From DATEJJ01 sp039649115 (GTDB lineage Bacteria > Actinomycetota > Actinomycetes > Mycobacteriales > Micromonosporaceae), in NCBI GenBank assembly GCA_039649115.1, contig JBBWZQ010000203.1, positions 1-16,508 on the forward strand: a stretch of 16,508 nucleotides of DNA. Reading direction: 5' to 3'. The notes under the pieces were generated by a model that did no database searches, was not told the DNA's origin, and was given only the letters and a program-made list of their open reading frames with translations. A program made the translations under genes and the position numbers. Below, piece by piece: positions 13,818 through 16,508 of the stretch (positions within the stretch are counted from its first letter, which is position 1; each line of letters starts with the position of its first letter).

Positions 13818-13823
13818 TATCGT
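13818..13823 (+). promoter_or_regulatory. Possible -10 before the first fluC gene
   Basis: TATCGT lies nine bases before ATG 13833, so a transcript from it would have a leader of about three bases or less. It could drive the fluC pair apart from the permease gene. Confidence 0.3.
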
Positions 13824-13832
13824 GATCATGCG

Positions 13833-14324
13833 ATGACCGAGACCGAGGCGGCGGCCGAGACTTCCGCGACACATGAGCAGGCGACGTGGGCGGTGCCCCG
13901 GCCGCCGGGACGGCCGTGGACGGTGCTGGCCGTCGTCTCGGCGGGCGGTGCGTTGGGATCGCTGGCGCGGTACGGCGTCGGCCAGGCGTTCCCGTCGCGG
14001 GCGGCCGGCTTCCCCTGGGCCACGTTCACCGTCAACGTCACCGGCTGCCTGCTGATCGGCGCGCTGATGGTCGTGGTCACCGACGTGTGGGGCGGCCGCC
14101 GGCTGGTACGCCCGTTCCTCGGGGTCGGCGTGCTGGGCGGGTACACCACCTTCTCGACCTACGTCGTGGACGTCCAGCGCCTGGTGGACCGCGGTGCCGC
14201 CGGTACCGGCCTGCTCTACCTGGCCGGTACCCTGCTCGCGGCGCTGCTCGCGGTCTACGCCGGCAGCCAGCTCACCCAGCTGGCGACCAGGCCACCGCGC
14301 CTGGGCCGGGAACGGGACGTGTGA
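13833..14324 (+). CDS. crcB: Fluoride channel subunit FluC/CrcB, long paralogue
   Basis: The protein has 163 residues. After a hydrophilic extension of about 27 residues that the neighbour lacks, it has the four-TM FluC core: GGALGSLARYG (38-48), FPWATFTVNVTGCLLIG (60-76, with the pore Asn68) and GGYTTFSTYVVD (102-113). FluC dimers export fluoride passively across the membrane. In the phenylalanine-box motif TTFSTF the second Phe is replaced by Tyr110, while the paralogue has Tyr at the first position. The stop codon overlaps the GTG of the second gene by four bases (GTGA), so translation is probably coupled. Tandem crcB pairs in Gram-positive bacteria are generally thought to form heterodimers. 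Confidence 0.92.
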   Translation: MTETEAAAETSATHEQATWAVPRPPGRPWTVLAVVSAGGALGSLARYGVGQAFPSRAAGFPWATFTVNVTGCLLIGALMVVVTDVWGGRRLVRPFLGVGVLGGYTTFSTYVVDVQRLVDRGAAGTGLLYLAGTLLAALLAVYAGSQLTQLATRPPRLGRERDV

Positions 14325-14695
14325 GCGTCCTGCTCGTCCTGCTGGGCGGGGCGATCGGCGCGCCGCTGCGGTACCTGGCCGACCGGACCATCCAGGCCCG
14401 GCACGACTCGGTGTTCCCGTGGGGCACGCTGGCCGTCAACGTCGCCGGCTCGTTCCTGCTCGGCCTGCTGTACCGGGGGCTGGCCGCCGACGGCGTGTCG
14501 CCGGACCTGCTGGCGCTGCTCGGTACCGGCTTCTGCGGCGCGCTGACCACCTACTCCACCTTCGGGTACGAGACGGTCCGGCTGCTGGCGGAGCGCTCCC
14601 GGTTCTACGCCCTCGCCAACGCCGTCGCGAGCATCGTCGCCGGCCTCGGCTCGGCGTTCACCGGTGCCGCCGTGGCCGCCGCCATCTGGCACTGA
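14321..14695 (+). CDS. crcB: Fluoride channel subunit FluC/CrcB, short paralogue
   Basis: The 124-residue protein is of standard FluC length. Motifs are GGAIGAPLRYL (9-19), FPWGTLAVNVAGSFLLG (32-48, pore Asn40) and FCGALTTYSTFGYE (71-84). In the phenylalanine box the first Phe is replaced by Tyr78, complementary to Tyr110 of the upstream subunit. The GTG at 14321 is chosen because it gives the canonical FluC N-terminus and overlaps the previous stop by GTGA; GGGAACGGGA just upstream may help initiation. The 3' end overlaps the convergent copper ATPase gene by 38 bases. Confidence 0.92.
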   Translation: MSVLLVLLGGAIGAPLRYLADRTIQARHDSVFPWGTLAVNVAGSFLLGLLYRGLAADGVSPDLLALLGTGFCGALTTYSTFGYETVRLLAERSRFYALANAVASIVAGLGSAFTGAAVAAAIWH

Positions 14696-16508
14696 GCCGG
14701 TCGCGCCCGAAGCGCCGCAGCCGCATGCTGTTGCCGACCACGAACAGCGAGGACATGGCCATCGCCGCGCCGGCGACCATCGGGTTGAGCAGGCCGAGGG
14801 CGGCCAGCGGAAGGGCCGCCACGTTGTAGGCGAAGGCCCAGAACAGGTTGCCCTTGATGGTGCCCAGGGTGGCCCGGGACAGCCGGATCGCGTCGGCGGC
14901 GAGGCGCAGGTCACCGCGTACCAGAGTCAGGTCGCCGGCCTCGATCGCGGCGTCGGTACCCGTGCCCATCGCCAGGCCCAGGTCGGCCTGGGCCAGTGCC
15001 GCGGCGTCGTTGACCCCGTCGCCCACCATCGCGACGACCCGGCCCTCGTCCTGCAGCCGCTTGACCACGTCGACCTTGTCCGCCGGCAGCACCTCGGCGA
15101 TGACCTCGTCGATGCCCACCTGGCCGGCCACCGCGACCGCGACGGCGGTGTGGTCGCCGGTGAGCAGGACCGGCCGCAGCCCCAGCGCGCGCAGCGCGGC
15201 GACGGCCTCGGCGCTGGTGTCCCTGACCGTGTCGGCCACCGTGACGAGGGCGCGCACCCGCCCGCTCCAGCCGACCGCGACGACCGTCAGCCCGGCCGGT
15301 CTCGCCGGCCCGGCCAGGCTCGCCGGCATCGCGAGCCCGCGTTGCGCGAGCAGCGCCGGGCGGCCCACCGTCACCTCCCTGCCGTCGACCACGCCGGTGA
15401 CCCCGAGCCCGTCGATGGCGCGGAAGTCCGCGACCGCGGGCAGCCGGCCCAGGCGCAGCCGCGCGCCGGCCGCGATCGCCGCGGCGATCGGGTGCTCCGA
15501 CGCGTCTTCGAGGGCGCCCGCGAGCCGCAGCGCCTCGTCCGCGTCGACGCCGTCCGCCGGGAGCACCGCGGCCAGCGCCATCCGCCCGGTGGTGACGGTG
15601 CCGGTCTTGTCCAACACGACCGTGTCCACCCGCCGGGTGGACTCCAGCACCTCCGGGCCCTTGATGAGGATGCCGAGCTGGGCGCCGCGGCCGGTGCCGA
15701 CCAGCAGCGCCGTGGGCGTGGCCAGTCCCAGCGCGCACGGGCAGGCGATCACCAGGACGGCGACGGCCGCGGTGAAGGCCGCCGTCACGTCGCCGGTGAG
15801 CAGCAGCCAGCCGAGCAGGGTGAGGACGGCGATGGCGAGCACGACGGGCACGAAGACCGCCGAGACCCGGTCGGCCAGCCGCTGCACCGGCGCCTTGCCG
15901 CTCTGCGCCTGGGTGACCAGCCGGCCGAGCTGGGCCAGCGTCGTCGCGTCGCCGACCCGGGTCGCCTCGACCACGAGCCGGCCGCCGACGTTGACCGTGG
16001 CGCCGGTGACCCGGTCGCCCTCGGCGACCTCCACCGGGACGCTCTCGCCGGTGAGCATGGACAGGTCGAGGGCGGAGGTGCCGCTGACGACGACGCCGTC
16101 GGTGGCCACCTTCTCCCCCGGCCGGACGACGAACCGCATCCCCACGGCGAGCGGGCCGATCGGCACCCGGTGTTCCGCGCCGTCGCGCAGCACCGCGGCG
16201 TCCTTGGCGCCCAGTTCCAGCAGCGCGGCGAGCGCGGCACCGGAGCGGCGCTTCGCGCGGGCCTCGGCGTACCGGCCGGCGAGCAGGAAGACGGTGACGG
16301 CGGAGGCGACCTCGAGGTAGATCTCGTGCGCGCCGGCGCCCCGCTCGGGCACCAGGTCGAACGACATCCGCATGCCGGCCATCCCGGCGTCGCCGAGGAA
16401 CAGTGCCCACAGCGACCAGAGATAGGCCGCGGTGATCCCGATCGAGACCAGGGTGTCCATGGTGCTGGCGCCGTGCCGGGCGTTGACGGCGGCGGCGCGG
16501 TGGAAGGG
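14658..16508 (-). CDS. copA: Copper-translocating P1B-type ATPase (CopA-like), N-terminus cut by window edge
   Basis: The visible 616 residues run from the edge (PFHRAAAVNARHGASTMDTL) to the natural stop. All P-type landmarks are present: TGES of the actuator domain, IACPCALGLATPTA with the metal-binding CPC in the membrane, DKTGTVTTG with the phosphorylated Asp, SEHPIAAAI, and MVGDGVNDAAALAQAD. The C-terminal YN and MxxS positions of the copper(I) type appear as FAYNVAALPLAALG and AMAMSSLFVVGNS. It exports Cu(I), or Ag(I), from the cytoplasm using ATP. The heavy-metal-associated N-terminal domain, if any, lies outside. No chaperone or CsoR gene is visible here. The gene ends inside the convergent fluC gene. 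Confidence 0.95.
   Translation of the reverse strand, partial: PFHRAAAVNARHGASTMDTLVSIGITAAYLWSLWALFLGDAGMAGMRMSFDLVPERGAGAHEIYLEVASAVTVFLLAGRYAEARAKRRSGAALAALLELGAKDAAVLRDGAEHRVPIGPLAVGMRFVVRPGEKVATDGVVVSGTSALDLSMLTGESVPVEVAEGDRVTGATVNVGGRLVVEATRVGDATTLAQLGRLVTQAQSGKAPVQRLADRVSAVFVPVVLAIAVLTLLGWLLLTGDVTAAFTAAVAVLVIACPCALGLATPTALLVGTGRGAQLGILIKGPEVLESTRRVDTVVLDKTGTVTTGRMALAAVLPADGVDADEALRLAGALEDASEHPIAAAIAAGARLRLGRLPAVADFRAIDGLGVTGVVDGREVTVGRPALLAQRGLAMPASLAGPARPAGLTVVAVGWSGRVRALVTVADTVRDTSAEAVAALRALGLRPVLLTGDHTAVAVAVAGQVGIDEVIAEVLPADKVDVVKRLQDEGRVVAMVGDGVNDAAALAQADLGLAMGTGTDAAIEAGDLTLVRGDLRLAADAIRLSRATLGTIKGNLFWAFAYNVAALPLAALGLLNPMVAGAAMAMSSLFVVGNSMRLRRFGRDRLSARWRRPRRHR

Noticed and set aside
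13700..13832. Fluoride riboswitch before the crcB pair.
   Set aside because: The sequence is coding for the iron permease-family protein almost up to the crcB start, and the conserved crcB RNA motif is not visible.
1..16508. tRNA, rRNA, CRISPR arrays, transposases or phage genes.
   Set aside because: None was seen on either strand; no direct repeat array or IS-type terminal repeats were found by reading.

Overview
The window is about 72% G+C by eye, with actinobacterial codon use, GTG starts and protein families (DUF1707, HTH-ClpN, DUF899, DHA2 transporters, tandem FluC). It is most likely chromosomal DNA from a filamentous actinomycete, plausibly Micromonosporaceae; the family assignment is inference. 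I see 17 protein genes plus one degraded gene stretch, no RNA genes, no insertion sequence, no CRISPR array and no phage genes. No stretch longer than 300 bases lacks a gene. The longest gap is about 215 bp (1924-2138), a divergent promoter region.

Left part (1-5718): the 3' end of a dapA-type gene runs into a scar of isochorismatase-like and probably AraC-like fragments. This scar lies antisense to an unusual C-terminal tail on a 14-TM DHA2 drug exporter. Next come a DUF899 thioredoxin-like protein, convergent with a secreted alpha/beta hydrolase, and then a divergent amidase-signature enzyme.

Middle (5705-8834): a cytosolic serine beta-lactamase-fold hydrolase overlaps the amidase tail to tail. 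It is divergent from a small regulator-like protein that joins a helix-turn-helix to a double Clp N-domain without any ATPase. The 66 bp between them hold two overlapping promoters around a CTTGAC dyad. A DUF2726 protein that appears to have lost its nuclease residues follows.

Right-middle (9022-12668): a DUF1707 protein, a small alpha/beta hydrolase, a RidA-family protein, a VioB-type ferritin-like protein and a TMEM175-type potassium channel.

Right end (12626-16508): an ion-transport neighbourhood with an unknown 4-TM protein, a low-affinity iron permease-family protein, two overlapping FluC/CrcB genes and the 3' part of a CopA-type copper ATPase.

Two patterns cross the whole window. Nine of sixteen visible gene starts have a -10-like hexamer ending 6-7 nt before the start codon and no ribosome-binding site, as expected for leaderless mRNAs. 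Most convergent genes overlap or nearly touch. The main candidates for something new are the HTH-ClpN/serine-hydrolase pair with its shared operator-like dyad, the complementary aromatic swaps in the FluC pair, and the inactive-looking DUF2726 protein.
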